36,802 nucleotides of DNA from Oscillospiraceae bacterium (GTDB taxonomy: Bacteria > Bacillota > Clostridia > Oscillospirales > Oscillospiraceae): NCBI GenBank assembly GCA_021442665.1, contig JABUSQ010000158.1, positions 1-36,802 on the forward strand, in the 5' to 3' direction. Of this stretch, positions 13,429 through 21,731 are shown piece after piece (the stretch's first letter is position 1; every line of letters begins with the position of its first letter). Position numbers and translations under genes: made by a program. The notes beneath the pieces were generated by a model. The model was not told the DNA's origin and ran no database searches. It saw only the letters and a list, made by a program, of their open reading frames with translations.

Positions 13429-14510
13429 TTTTCTTCTCCTAATGTCCATGACTTTAAATAGCCGTATTCTTTCAGCTCCGCCTGCTGCGCATCGTACAGT
13501 GCGTGGTAGGCTTCGCTCTTTTCCGCCCAGACAGCGGCAATTTCCGTATCGTTTCTTCGGTCGGGAACACCGTACTCCTCCGTGAGCAGCTCACCGAACC
13601 AGAGCCCCAGCTTCTCCGCACCGTAGACATTCAGGTGCAGACCCGCATCATAGGTGTCACGGCTCCAGTCAATGCCTATCTCCTCGGTTAGAGGCAGCAT
13701 GTTGATGTAATCAAGCCCGTACTTCTCCGCATAGCCGCTTATCTGCCTGTCCCACTCCTCATACCAGTAGGGCCATTGGCTGGGTGACTTGATAAGCAGC
13801 AGCCTTGCGCCGTTTTCCTCGCAGAGCAGGCGGAGCCGGTCGAGATACTCCCAGCAGGTGTCACCGATGGCGTAATCGTCCAGCACCGGGGGACTGGGCA
13901 GCTTGCTCATGGGCTTTATGTCCGAGCGCATGAGATAGCCCGACACGGTAACGGGGTCACGGCGGAACATATAGCGGAGATCCTCGGAGCTAAGCTCGCT
14001 CCACCTGTCGTGATAGCGGAGCAGAGGAATAAAATAGCTGATAAGCGCCTCCTCCTCCGTAGCGGAGGCACGGATTGCGGCAAGCTTGTGGGCGGACAGC
14101 GGCATTCCGTCGAGACTCATGCGGTTGTACGCCTCGCTCTGGGGCTCGGAATACTTCATGGCCTGCACGTTGTAGACCACCACCTTGGGGCTGTCTCTGT
14201 CGAAGGCCTCCTCCAGCAGATAGTAGGACTGCCATATAAGCTGCTGTGCCGAGCCGCGGATATAGCTTGTCACGCCGTACTCCTCCCACATGGTGACCGG
14301 GGAGAAGTTCTCATATACCTCGCAGTCGCCGATGAATATCACATCGTGGGGACTGGTCTCATTATAGTACTCCGCGGTCATGGCACCCTCCAGCACGCCG
14401 GACATATACTTGGGCTGCAGGAGCTTTCCCAGAAGCCAGACGGCAAGCACTGTGAATATCACCGTACAGAGCAGGGCGATAATATGTACTTTTGTCTTGG
14501 TTTTTGTCAT
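13425..14510 (-). CDS. DltD/AlgJ-like SGNH-fold membrane protein with Cys in the nucleophile position
   Basis: A 361-residue protein with one N-terminal membrane anchor (about 8-30) and an extracellular domain. The SGNH block I motif, normally G-D-S, reads F-I-G61-D62-C63-E-V-Y-E. The distal acid/base block is present as D288-A-G-L-H292-LN. In polymer O-acylation systems this partner (DltD, AlgJ/AlgX, PatB) works outside the cell with an MBOAT protein and moves the acyl group to or from the glycan. Here the MBOAT gene ends one base upstream. The start at 14510 is preferred over one 15 codons earlier, which would overlap the MBOAT gene without a ribosome binding site. The Cys replacement is real in the sequence (codon TGC); whether it is catalytic is unknown. 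Confidence 0.8.
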   Translation of the reverse strand: MTKTKTKVHIIALLCTVIFTVLAVWLLGKLLQPKYMSGVLEGAMTAEYYNETSPHDVIFIGDCEVYENFSPVTMWEEYGVTSYIRGSAQQLIWQSYYLLEEAFDRDSPKVVVYNVQAMKYSEPQSEAYNRMSLDGMPLSAHKLAAIRASATEEEALISYFIPLLRYHDRWSELSSEDLRYMFRRDPVTVSGYLMRSDIKPMSKLPSPPVLDDYAIGDTCWEYLDRLRLLCEENGARLLLIKSPSQWPYWYEEWDRQISGYAEKYGLDYINMLPLTEEIGIDWSRDTYDAGLHLNVYGAEKLGLWFGELLTEEYGVPDRRNDTEIAAVWAEKSEAYHALYDAQQAELKEYGYLKSWTLGEEK

Positions 14511-14511
14511 A

Positions 14512-16092
14512 TCAGAACTGATTATAGATAAACTGAGCGGAATCATAGCCCACACCGTAGGCGCCGAAGACTAAGACAGCCAGCACCAGCAGGGTGAACA
14601 GCACATAGGGCAGAAGCTTTTTCTGCCAGATAAGCTCACGAACCTCGCCGTGCTTTTCCTGAATACAGCTCACGGTGAACATCATGACAACGCCGATGCC
14701 GGCAATGATATAATCCCCTGCGCTGAGACCGATATTCAGCAGGTCGCCGAAGGCACTGCCCCAGTTAAAATCCGTGAACACGGAGAAGAAGGCCTTGAAG
14801 GACACTGCCACGTCACGGTAGCAGTCGAGTATCCTGAAGGAGCTTACCAGCAGGAAGGTGCGCAGAGTCTCAAACACCCGGTAGCCGAAGCTGCTGACTA
14901 GCCGCTCATGCTTTGTGCGGAAGCGGTGGGACAGGGGCTTGAATTCCTCCGCCGCAAGGATGAATACGGCATTGAGAAGTCCCCAGACCACAAAATTCCA
15001 CGCCGCACCGTGCCACAGACCCGTAAGGAACCAGGTTATGATGGTTGACACGTACACGGAGAGCTTCCTGCCGAAGCTGTCGGAGATTTTCTTCCGTGCG
15101 GCCTTGGAGAGCTTCAGCAGCCAGGGAGCCACGGACAGGGGATAGAAGATGTAGTCCTTGAACCAGGTTCCCATGGAGATGTGCCAGCGCCGCCAGTATT
15201 CCGCAATATTGCGGGAGAAGAAGGGCCGGATGAAGTTTTCCTGCACCCTGATGCCCAGCACCTGAGCGATGCCGATGGTGATATCGATGCCACCGGTGAA
15301 GTCCGCGTATAGCTCGGCGGCGTAGAACATGGCGCCGAAGAAGACATAGGCTCCGGTGTAGAGGGTGGGATCGCCGCAGAGGGTGGTCACCGCTGCAAGA
15401 AGACGGTCTGCGATGACGAGCTTCTTGAAATAACCCCAGATGATGCGCTGAAGACCGAAGGATATCTGCTTGAAATCCGGCTCATGCTCTGCGAAAAGGG
15501 TACGGCTCAAATCTCCGAAGCGGGAAATGGGGCCCTGAATGAGGAGAGGGAAAAAGGAGGTGAACAGGGCGACCCGCAGGATGTTCTTCTCAGCCTCCGT
15601 CTTCTCCCAGTACACGTCGATGATGTAGCTCACGGTCTGGAAGGTGTAGAAGGATATGCCCAGCGGCAGCAGCCAGTCAACACCCGCAATATTTGCGCCG
15701 AAGAGGGAATTCACGTTGTGTATGACGAAATTCGTGTACTTCAGCGCCGCAAGGATACCAAGATCCAGCACCAGCGCAAGGATGAATATACGCTTTCTGT
15801 ACTTTTCTCCCTGCTTTTTGACCGCTTTGCGCTCCTCTCTTGAGAGCTCCTTTCCCGGGGGAGAGGAGAGAAAGGACTTCTGCTTTGCAAGGGAGGAGGA
15901 CATGAGGTTGGTGGATGCCCAGGCGACGGTCACGGTTGCCGCCATGAACACAAGTCCCTGCCAGCCTGCGCAGTAATAGAACAGAGCGTCGGCTATGAGC
16001 AGCAGCAGCCACTGGAAGCGGCGGGGAATGAGATAGTACAGCGCAAAAAGGACTATCAGAAAGGCTATGAAGCCGTAGGACGTAAACAGCAC
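14512..16092 (-). CDS. MBOAT-family O-acyltransferase (DltB/AlgI-like)
   Basis: A 526-residue polytopic membrane protein with about 11-12 membrane segments. Family motifs are present in order: QGPISRF, FAG/ADFTGGIDI, E-Y-W-R-R-W-H-I-S, and the catalytic histidine H361 in G-L-W-H-G-A-A-W-N. MBOAT proteins of this group take an acyl group from a cytoplasmic carrier across the membrane for transfer to a cell-wall or capsular polymer. The carrier protein gene lies 3 bp upstream and the DltA-like activating enzyme before that, so this is the transmembrane step. Start is a GTG (16092) just after the carrier stop. DltB is usually near 400 residues; at 526 this one is closer in length to AlgI-type members. 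Confidence 0.92.
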   Translation of the reverse strand: MLFTSYGFIAFLIVLFALYYLIPRRFQWLLLLIADALFYYCAGWQGLVFMAATVTVAWASTNLMSSSLAKQKSFLSSPPGKELSREERKAVKKQGEKYRKRIFILALVLDLGILAALKYTNFVIHNVNSLFGANIAGVDWLLPLGISFYTFQTVSYIIDVYWEKTEAEKNILRVALFTSFFPLLIQGPISRFGDLSRTLFAEHEPDFKQISFGLQRIIWGYFKKLVIADRLLAAVTTLCGDPTLYTGAYVFFGAMFYAAELYADFTGGIDITIGIAQVLGIRVQENFIRPFFSRNIAEYWRRWHISMGTWFKDYIFYPLSVAPWLLKLSKAARKKISDSFGRKLSVYVSTIITWFLTGLWHGAAWNFVVWGLLNAVFILAAEEFKPLSHRFRTKHERLVSSFGYRVFETLRTFLLVSSFRILDCYRDVAVSFKAFFSVFTDFNWGSAFGDLLNIGLSAGDYIIAGIGVVMMFTVSCIQEKHGEVRELIWQKKLLPYVLFTLLVLAVLVFGAYGVGYDSAQFIYNQF

Positions 16093-16095
16093 GGC

Positions 16096-16323
16096 TTACT
16101 CGTCCATGAGGCGGAGCACCATGCTGTACATAGCCTCGGCGGAATTGAAGTTCTCGGGGATGATCTCTCTGGCGGGGATGGTGATGTCGTAGGCGTCGGA
16201 CAGCTCGGCGATGATGCTGACGATGTCCAGAGATTCAAGATAACCGTCGTCGATGAGGGTGTCGCAGCTTTCAAAGTCCACGTCGGGGGCGATATCCTCC
16301 AGAATTTCAAGCAGTTCGTTCAT
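16096..16323 (-). CDS. Acyl carrier protein (DltC-like)
   Basis: A 75-residue acidic four-helix carrier protein. The phosphopantetheine attachment site is S31 in D-G-Y-L-E-S31-L-D-I, which resembles the D-S-L/LDS context of DltC and other stand-alone carriers. It is loaded by the DltA-like enzyme encoded immediately upstream (the genes are 2 bp apart) and hands its acyl or aminoacyl group to the MBOAT protein. GGAGAATTAATT precedes the ATG. Length and charge fit a dedicated carrier rather than the fatty-acid AcpP. Confidence 0.92.
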   Translation of the reverse strand: MNELLEILEDIAPDVDFESCDTLIDDGYLESLDIVSIIAELSDAYDITIPAREIIPENFNSAEAMYSMVLRLMDE

Positions 16324-16325
16324 AA

Positions 16326-17822
16326 TTAATTCTCCATTAAAGCTTTTCTGTCAATTTTTCCGTTGGGAAGCAGGGGAAGTCTGTCCATGCGAAGGAATTT
16401 TGCGGGTATCATATGGCGGGGAAGCTCGCTGCGCATATAGCCGCGAAGCTCCTTTTCATCCGCGGAGCCCATGTAATACAGCCGGAGTCTGCCCTTTTCC
16501 CTGTCAAACAGGCAGCAGGCGCTTTCAACGCCCTCCGCCATGCAGGCGCAGGCCTCGATCTCGCCGAGCTCAATGCGGTGACCCATGTTTTTTATCTGGC
16601 TGTCCTTCCGGGAGACGAAGACAAGCTCGCCTCTTTCGTTGAGCCTGCCCAGATCTCCGGTGCGGTAGATAAGCTCCGGGTAGTGGGGGTTCAGGGGGTT
16701 CTGCACGAAAACGGCGGCGGTACGCTGAGGGTCGTCATAGTAGCCCAGAGTTACGGCGGTGCCGCGGATGCATATCTCACCGGTCTCACCCTCCTCCGCA
16801 GGGCTGTTATCCTCCCGCAGAAGCATGAAATCCGTGTTGTCGAAGGGCTGACCCACGGGGATGGGCTCGCCGTCCTCAAAGGCTCTGTCCACCTCGTAAT
16901 AGAAGCTCATGCCCGTGCACTCCGTGGGGCCGTAGAGGTTAATAAACCTTGCGCCGGGGCAGACTGCCTGCCATGCACGGAGCTGCTTCACGGGAAACAC
17001 CTCGCTGCCGAAGCAGACCGTGCGGAGGTATTCCGGTCTGCCCTCCTCGAAGGCTCCCAGACCCGAAACAAGGGTGAGAGCGGAGGCGACCCAGCAGACG
17101 GTGTTTATTTTATGCTCGTTTAAGAAGCTCAGCACATTAAGCGGAGAGGTGAACAGGCTCTGCTGCATGAGAAATACCGTGGAGCCGCATTTTACGGCAG
17201 AGAGTATTTCCTTCATGCAGGCGTCAACATACAGAGGCACCTGCATGGCAAAAACGCTGTCCGGGGACGCTCCGATGACGGGGCAGAGGGCGGAGGCGTA
17301 ATCGATAAGCGAGCGGTGGCAGGCGGTTACGCCCTTGGGCTCTCCCGTGCTGCCGGAGGTAAAGACGATGTAAACGGGGTCGATGTCCACGCATTTTCTG
17401 CGCACGGCGGACAGCTCGGGGCCTGCCTCGCAGGAGAAAAGCTCCTCTGCGGGGAGTATCCTGTCGCCGTAGCCCAGCTCTGCGCATTTTTCCGCACTGC
17501 TCTCGTCGCAGATGACGGTCCGGGGCTCGAGCTTTGCGATGATTCTGCGGATACGGTGCATGGGAAGACCCATTTCCAGAGGCACATAGCAGCAGCCTGC
17601 GTATATGACGGAGAAGAAGGCGGCAACCGTGGCGGGGCATTTTTTCATGAACACCACCACGCATTCGCCTCTGCGGGCGCCCCGCCGCAGAAGCTGTGTG
17701 CCGCCCCGCCTCGACAGGGAGAGAAGCTCCGAAAAGCTCAGAGAGCTTTCACCGTCGGAAAAAGCGGTCTTATGGGGATATTCAGAGGCGGTCGCCTCCA
17801 GAAATTCAAGAATGTTTTTCAT
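16326..17822 (-). CDS. AMP-forming adenylation enzyme, DltA-like
   Basis: A 498-residue acyl/aminoacyl-AMP synthetase that activates a substrate and loads it on the carrier protein. Core motifs are all present: A3 F-T-S-G-S-T-G-E-P-K-G (154-164), A5 N-L-Y-G-P-T-E (295-301), A7 Y-R-T-G-D (386-390), A8 N-M-G-H-R-I-E-L-G-E-I-E (412-423) and A10 with the catalytic lysine N-G-K489-I-D-R-K. An Asp at 200 (YVDAC) aligns with the residue that contacts the alpha-amino group in NRPS and DltA enzymes, suggesting an amino-acid substrate. D-alanine is the best guess by family, but the pocket was not verified. The reading start at 17822 follows the previous stop by 4 bp. Confidence 0.9.
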   Translation of the reverse strand: MKNILEFLEATASEYPHKTAFSDGESSLSFSELLSLSRRGGTQLLRRGARRGECVVVFMKKCPATVAAFFSVIYAGCCYVPLEMGLPMHRIRRIIAKLEPRTVICDESSAEKCAELGYGDRILPAEELFSCEAGPELSAVRRKCVDIDPVYIVFTSGSTGEPKGVTACHRSLIDYASALCPVIGASPDSVFAMQVPLYVDACMKEILSAVKCGSTVFLMQQSLFTSPLNVLSFLNEHKINTVCWVASALTLVSGLGAFEEGRPEYLRTVCFGSEVFPVKQLRAWQAVCPGARFINLYGPTECTGMSFYYEVDRAFEDGEPIPVGQPFDNTDFMLLREDNSPAEEGETGEICIRGTAVTLGYYDDPQRTAAVFVQNPLNPHYPELIYRTGDLGRLNERGELVFVSRKDSQIKNMGHRIELGEIEACACMAEGVESACCLFDREKGRLRLYYMGSADEKELRGYMRSELPRHMIPAKFLRMDRLPLLPNGKIDRKALMEN

Positions 17823-17826
17823 GATA

Positions 17827-19890
17827 TCAGGGCATTACAAAGGGAGTGGTGGCGACCTCGGGGTAGAGGCTCTTGTCAAACACCCAGTACTGGGGGCTGA
17901 GGGGAGCGACGTCGGAGTTCATCTTCATGAAGCACTTGTAGTGCTGGGGACCCACGTTGCAGGTGTCGAAGTGATACCAGCCCGTGCCCAGATTGACAAG
18001 GCACCAGAAATGCTGGGTCTTGCCGTTCATGCGCTCCACGCTCAGCACCTGACAGTCTATCTCCTGAAGAAGTATATAGGTGGCGGCGTAGAAGGTGTAG
18101 CAGTCGCCCACACCCTTGGTGAGCCCCCTGTACGCCTCGCCGCAGAGGTCCTGCTTGTTGGAGTCGCCCCAGTAGGTGATATTGTCATAGCAGTAGTTGA
18201 ACACAGCCAGAGCCTGCTCTGCGGGGGTCATATCCGGGGTAAATATCTTGTCGGTGACCGCCTTGACCGCCTGCTTGAGCTGCTCCTCGGTGACTGTCCG
18301 CTCAATGAAGGTGAATTTTACGGTGACGGAGGAGGAATTGCCCTCGTGGTCGGTGGCGGTGTAGGTCACGTCGTAGGTGCCGGCCTTTTTGGAGTCCACC
18401 TTGGACTTGTCAACGGTGAGCTCGGGCTCGGGATCGGTGTTATCCTCGGCAAAGACCTCCTTGAAGTAGCTGACGGCATCGCCCACATAGAAATTACGGT
18501 CGATGGCGGCGTAGATAACGGGGGCGATGCTGTCGGGAGCCACCACCGCCTTTGCCTTGACGGTGGAGGTATTTCCGCAACGGTCGGTGAGGATTATCTC
18601 AACCTCCTGCGTGCCCTCGGTGTTCCAGTCGGGCTCCTGAGCGAATTTCGCCTTGACGGCGCTCATATCCGTGATGTTGGTGACGAATTTGATGGGCTCG
18701 CAGTAATAGCCGGTGCTGCAGGGACATTCGATGCCCTCGGCGGTGGGAGCGGTGGTGTCCTTCACCACCACGGCTACCAGCACCTGCTGACCGCTCCTGA
18801 TGAAATACACCGGGTGCGCGCCCAGCTCTGTCAGAGAGAACTCCGCATCCGCAGCCTCGGGGTCGAGGATGCAGCCGGCGAACTCCGTAGGAAGCAGCTT
18901 CCTCAGCTCCGCCTCGTTTGTATTTCTGTTTGCCGCCTCTATCTCGATGATGTAGTCCGCAACGATGAGCTTTGCCTCGAAGTCCACGCTGTTGCCGCAG
19001 GCATCCTCGGCGTTCAGGGTGCAGGTAAAGATGCCGCATTTGTCGGTTACGGGGACCTCGGTGAGAGTGCTTGTGACCTCGCTGACATCCTCAAAGCCCA
19101 GAGTGAAGGCGGAGGCCTCCGGCTCTTTGCCCTTCAGAACCGCGGCGGTGACGGCATCGGGAACGGGGGCGGTGGTGTCCACGATCTCCACGACGGTGGT
19201 ATAGGTCTGACCGTCAAAGGCAATCTGAACCTCGTATTCGCCTACCTCATCCCATTTGACCTCCTCGTAGCCTCCGGCAAACTCGGCGTTCTCACGCTCC
19301 ACCACCATAAAGTCCTTCAGAGCGGGTCTGTCGCCGCCTGCCTCGACCTTCAGACGGTCGACGGCGCCGAGGATAATGACCTTCACGGTGATGACGTCAC
19401 TGTTTCCGTGTATGTCGGCGAGAGCGATCTCGGCGTTATAGGTGCCTGCCTTGCCGAATTCGGGCGTTACCTTCCACTCGACGGTGTAGTCGCTGGCCTC
19501 TTTTATATTGGTGAGAGCTTCCTCAGGCCCGATGGTGTCGTCAATGGTTATTTTGACGTCACCGTTATCGGCGGCGGGAGCCTTTGTGTCACTGACGATG
19601 AGCAGCACCTTGCGCCTTGCGCCGTCCTTTTCAACGGTGATGATATATTTGCCCTCCTCCGTGAGGCTTATGTCATTGTCACCCACATAGGAGGCGGAGC
19701 CTTCACCGCGGACGAAGACGGAAATGTCGGGCAGTCCCTCGCCCAGCTCGCCGTGCGCCCATAGATTAACGCCCCGGTAAACACCGAACACGGTGACTGC
19801 CGCCGTCGCTGCCAGCACCAGCAGCACGGTAAGCAATACGACAGGCCATCTGCGTGATTTTTTCTTTTCTGCAGACTTATTTCTACTCAA
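17827..19890 (-). CDS. Membrane-anchored Ig-like repeat protein with C-terminal transglutaminase-like domain
   Basis: A 687-residue surface protein and first gene of the Dlt-like operon. After a basic N-terminus a membrane anchor spans about residues 15-37. About five Ig/bacterial cadherin-like beta modules follow, several with the DTTAPT/DSIAPV signature and terminal sheet motifs such as AGTYDVTYTATDHEGN. The C-terminal domain is a transglutaminase-like peptidase fold with the triad C597 (GVGDCYTF), H627 (QHFW) and D642 (YHFDTC). TTG at 19890 is favoured: GGGGG lies 7 bp upstream and the promoter (19937-19965) would start transcription near 19930, leaving no room for a ribosome binding site ahead of the ATG at 19920. 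Whether it cross-links, cleaves or only binds wall material is unknown. Confidence 0.85.
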   Translation of the reverse strand: MSRNKSAEKKKSRRWPVVLLTVLLVLAATAAVTVFGVYRGVNLWAHGELGEGLPDISVFVRGEGSASYVGDNDISLTEEGKYIITVEKDGARRKVLLIVSDTKAPAADNGDVKITIDDTIGPEEALTNIKEASDYTVEWKVTPEFGKAGTYNAEIALADIHGNSDVITVKVIILGAVDRLKVEAGGDRPALKDFMVVERENAEFAGGYEEVKWDEVGEYEVQIAFDGQTYTTVVEIVDTTAPVPDAVTAAVLKGKEPEASAFTLGFEDVSEVTSTLTEVPVTDKCGIFTCTLNAEDACGNSVDFEAKLIVADYIIEIEAANRNTNEAELRKLLPTEFAGCILDPEAADAEFSLTELGAHPVYFIRSGQQVLVAVVVKDTTAPTAEGIECPCSTGYYCEPIKFVTNITDMSAVKAKFAQEPDWNTEGTQEVEIILTDRCGNTSTVKAKAVVAPDSIAPVIYAAIDRNFYVGDAVSYFKEVFAEDNTDPEPELTVDKSKVDSKKAGTYDVTYTATDHEGNSSSVTVKFTFIERTVTEEQLKQAVKAVTDKIFTPDMTPAEQALAVFNYCYDNITYWGDSNKQDLCGEAYRGLTKGVGDCYTFYAATYILLQEIDCQVLSVERMNGKTQHFWCLVNLGTGWYHFDTCNVGPQHYKCFMKMNSDVAPLSPQYWVFDKSLYPEVATTPFVMP

Positions 19891-19936
19891 AGCAATAACC
19901 CCCAAAGTTATTTTAAGCATATTTCGACAAATACAT

Positions 19937-19965
19937 ATAATATCACAGCAGTGATGTATAAACAA
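19937..19965 (-). promoter_or_regulatory. Promoter of the six-gene Dlt-like operon
   Basis: On the minus strand TTGTTT (19960-19965), 17 bp, TATTAT (19937-19942). The spacer holds an inverted repeat, ATCAC (19942-19946) and GTGAT (19951-19955), that could be an operator. Confidence 0.6.
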
Positions 19966-20003
19966 TGATTTTTTCTTAAATTTACAATGAAATATGCTTG
20001 GTG

Positions 20004-20032
20004 TTGAAAAGCTTTCCCCGCCGTGGTATTAT
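20004..20032 (+). promoter_or_regulatory. Promoter of the racemase operon
   Basis: TTGAAA (20004-20009), 17 bp, TATTAT (20027-20032), about 30 bp before the start codon. Confidence 0.6.
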
Positions 20033-20065
20033 TAATAAGCAACAACTGATATCAGGGTGATGACG

Positions 20066-20767
20066 ATGATTAATTCCCGGCGGGTAATCGGAATTATCGG
20101 AGGCATGGGCCCCATGGCCACCGCCGATATATTCCGGAAAATCATAGAAAAAACCGATGCCGAGCGGGACTGCGAGCATCTGCATATCCTCATAGACAAC
20201 AACACCGATATTCCCGACCGCACCGCCTGCATAATCGAGGGCTCGGATGCGCCTGCGCTGCTTATGTCGGAGTCTGCGAAGCGTCTTGAGAGCATGGGAG
20301 CCGACCTGCTGATAATTCCCTGCAACACGGCGCATTTCTTCCACGGCAGGGTCTCGGAGTGCTGCGGCATACCCGTGCTGCATATGCCCCGTGAGACGGC
20401 AGAGGCGGTGCGGAGTCTGGGCATAAAATGCGCAGGGCTTCTCGCCACGGAGGGAACTCTGCTCAGCGGGATTTACGACGGTATTTTTGAGGAGTACGGC
20501 ATAGAGCTAAGAAGGCCCTCGGAGCAGGCGCGGAAAATGCTCATGCATATCATATACAACGAGGTCAAGGCGGGAAGACCCGCAGACACCGAAGTGCTGG
20601 AGGAGGAGCTTTGCCGCATGGAGGCAGAGGGCTGTGAGGCGTTTATCTTAGCCTGCACGGAACTTCCCATAGCCTTTGCCGGGAACACTCTCCACCGCTT
20701 TATAGACCCCACATCCGTCCTCGCAGAGGCTGCGATAACAGCCGCCGGAGGCAAGCTGAAGAGGTAA
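20066..20767 (+). CDS. Aspartate/glutamate racemase family protein
   Basis: A 233-residue cytosolic protein of the Asp/Glu racemase superfamily, which uses two cysteines as acid and base. They are C86 in I-P-C-N-T-A-H and C197 in L-A-C-T-E-L-P; the N-terminal GIIGGMGPMAT loop (residues 9-19) is also typical of aspartate racemases. A plausible reaction is interconversion of L- and D-aspartate, but substrates differ within the family. The ATG at 20066 is preferred over upstream GTG/ATG codons because AGGGTGAT lies at proper distance before it. It heads a three-gene operon (gaps 4 and 6 bp) with a substrate-binding lipoprotein and a radical SAM protein. It could supply a D-amino acid for wall or peptide modification. 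Confidence 0.85.
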   Translation: MINSRRVIGIIGGMGPMATADIFRKIIEKTDAERDCEHLHILIDNNTDIPDRTACIIEGSDAPALLMSESAKRLESMGADLLIIPCNTAHFFHGRVSECCGIPVLHMPRETAEAVRSLGIKCAGLLATEGTLLSGIYDGIFEEYGIELRRPSEQARKMLMHIIYNEVKAGRPADTEVLEEELCRMEAEGCEAFILACTELPIAFAGNTLHRFIDPTSVLAEAAITAAGGKLKR

Positions 20768-20771
20768 CACA

Positions 20772-21725
20772 ATGAAAAGACTGACCGCATTTCTGCTTTG
20801 CATATTAATGCTGCTCTCCCTGTGCGCCTGCACGGAGGAGGAGCCGGAACCCACGGAGCCTGCGGAGACCTATGCCCCCGTGAGCTTTGAAAACCACGGC
20901 AGGACCGTAACCGTCGGCCGGGCGCCCCGGAAAGCGGTCACCGCGGGGCCCCACTGCACGGAGATATTCTGCGCGCTGGGGCTTGCGGATCTTGTGGTGG
21001 GCAAATGTATGTCAAACCACAGTCAGGGAGCGCTTGAGGAGTTGGCGGACGACTATTATACCATCCCCGACCTTGCCGTGGGCTACCCCGACTACGAGGA
21101 TATTATCTCCAGCGGCTGCGATTTCCTCCTTGCCACGGACTGGATATTCGGCGAAGACCTGACCATAAAGTCCCTTGAAAAAGCCGGTATCACCGTTTTT
21201 GTCCTCAGCACGGACAGCATCGGCAGTCTCTGTGCCGATCTGCGCACCGTGGCGAAGATATTCGAGGTGAGCGGCAGAGCCGAGGAGATAATAGCCCTGC
21301 AGGCTCCCGTTATCTCCCAGATAATCGAAAAACTGCCCGAGCAGGAGCCTCTTAGGGTGCTGGTGCTGGACAGCTTTGTCGGTGAAAAGGTCTATGTCAC
21401 CGGCAGCTACGGCTATGAAAACGAGCTTATCTCCGCGGCCGGAGGCGTGAATATCTTTGCCGGGCTGGAGAAGAAATGGGACGCCGTCACCCCGGAGGAG
21501 ATCATGGAGGCCCGGCCGGACTTTATAATCATCCACGACTATGAGGGCTCCTCCGCCGATGAAAAGCATGCGGCTCTCAATGAGCATGCGCTGCTGGGTC
21601 AGCTCCCCTGCGTGTGGGAGGGACGTGTTCTGCACCTGCCTCTGGAAAACAGCTTTCCCGGCGTCCGCTGCGCCATGACGGTGGAGCTGCTGGCGGCGGA
21701 ATTCTTCCCGGAAATGTTTGAATGA
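20772..21725 (+). CDS. Substrate-binding lipoprotein, BtuF/FhuD-type fold
   Basis: A 317-residue lipoprotein with signal peptide and lipobox (L-S-L-C-A-C20) and an acidic Pro/Glu-rich linker. The mature part follows the class III periplasmic-binding-protein layout of iron-siderophore and cobalamin receptors: an N-terminal lobe with KAVTAGPHCTEI (residues about 56-67), a long backbone helix in the middle (around 150-185) and a C-terminal lobe with ELISAAGGVNIF and DFIIIHDYEG. No ATPase or permease gene adjoins, so it either uses a remote ABC importer or has another function. Given the corrinoid chemistry nearby, cobalamin is a conceivable ligand, but nothing in this gene proves it. Four bp after the racemase gene. 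Confidence 0.85.
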   Translation: MKRLTAFLLCILMLLSLCACTEEEPEPTEPAETYAPVSFENHGRTVTVGRAPRKAVTAGPHCTEIFCALGLADLVVGKCMSNHSQGALEELADDYYTIPDLAVGYPDYEDIISSGCDFLLATDWIFGEDLTIKSLEKAGITVFVLSTDSIGSLCADLRTVAKIFEVSGRAEEIIALQAPVISQIIEKLPEQEPLRVLVLDSFVGEKVYVTGSYGYENELISAAGGVNIFAGLEKKWDAVTPEEIMEARPDFIIIHDYEGSSADEKHAALNEHALLGQLPCVWEGRVLHLPLENSFPGVRCAMTVELLAAEFFPEMFE

Positions 21726-21731
21726 CGCGCC

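Noticed and set aside
17605-19764. A 719-residue open frame on the plus strand
   Set aside because: It lies fully antisense to the Ig/transglutaminase gene, has no ribosome binding site or family motifs and is a low-complexity Val/Gly/Leu/His translation produced by GC-rich codon structure.
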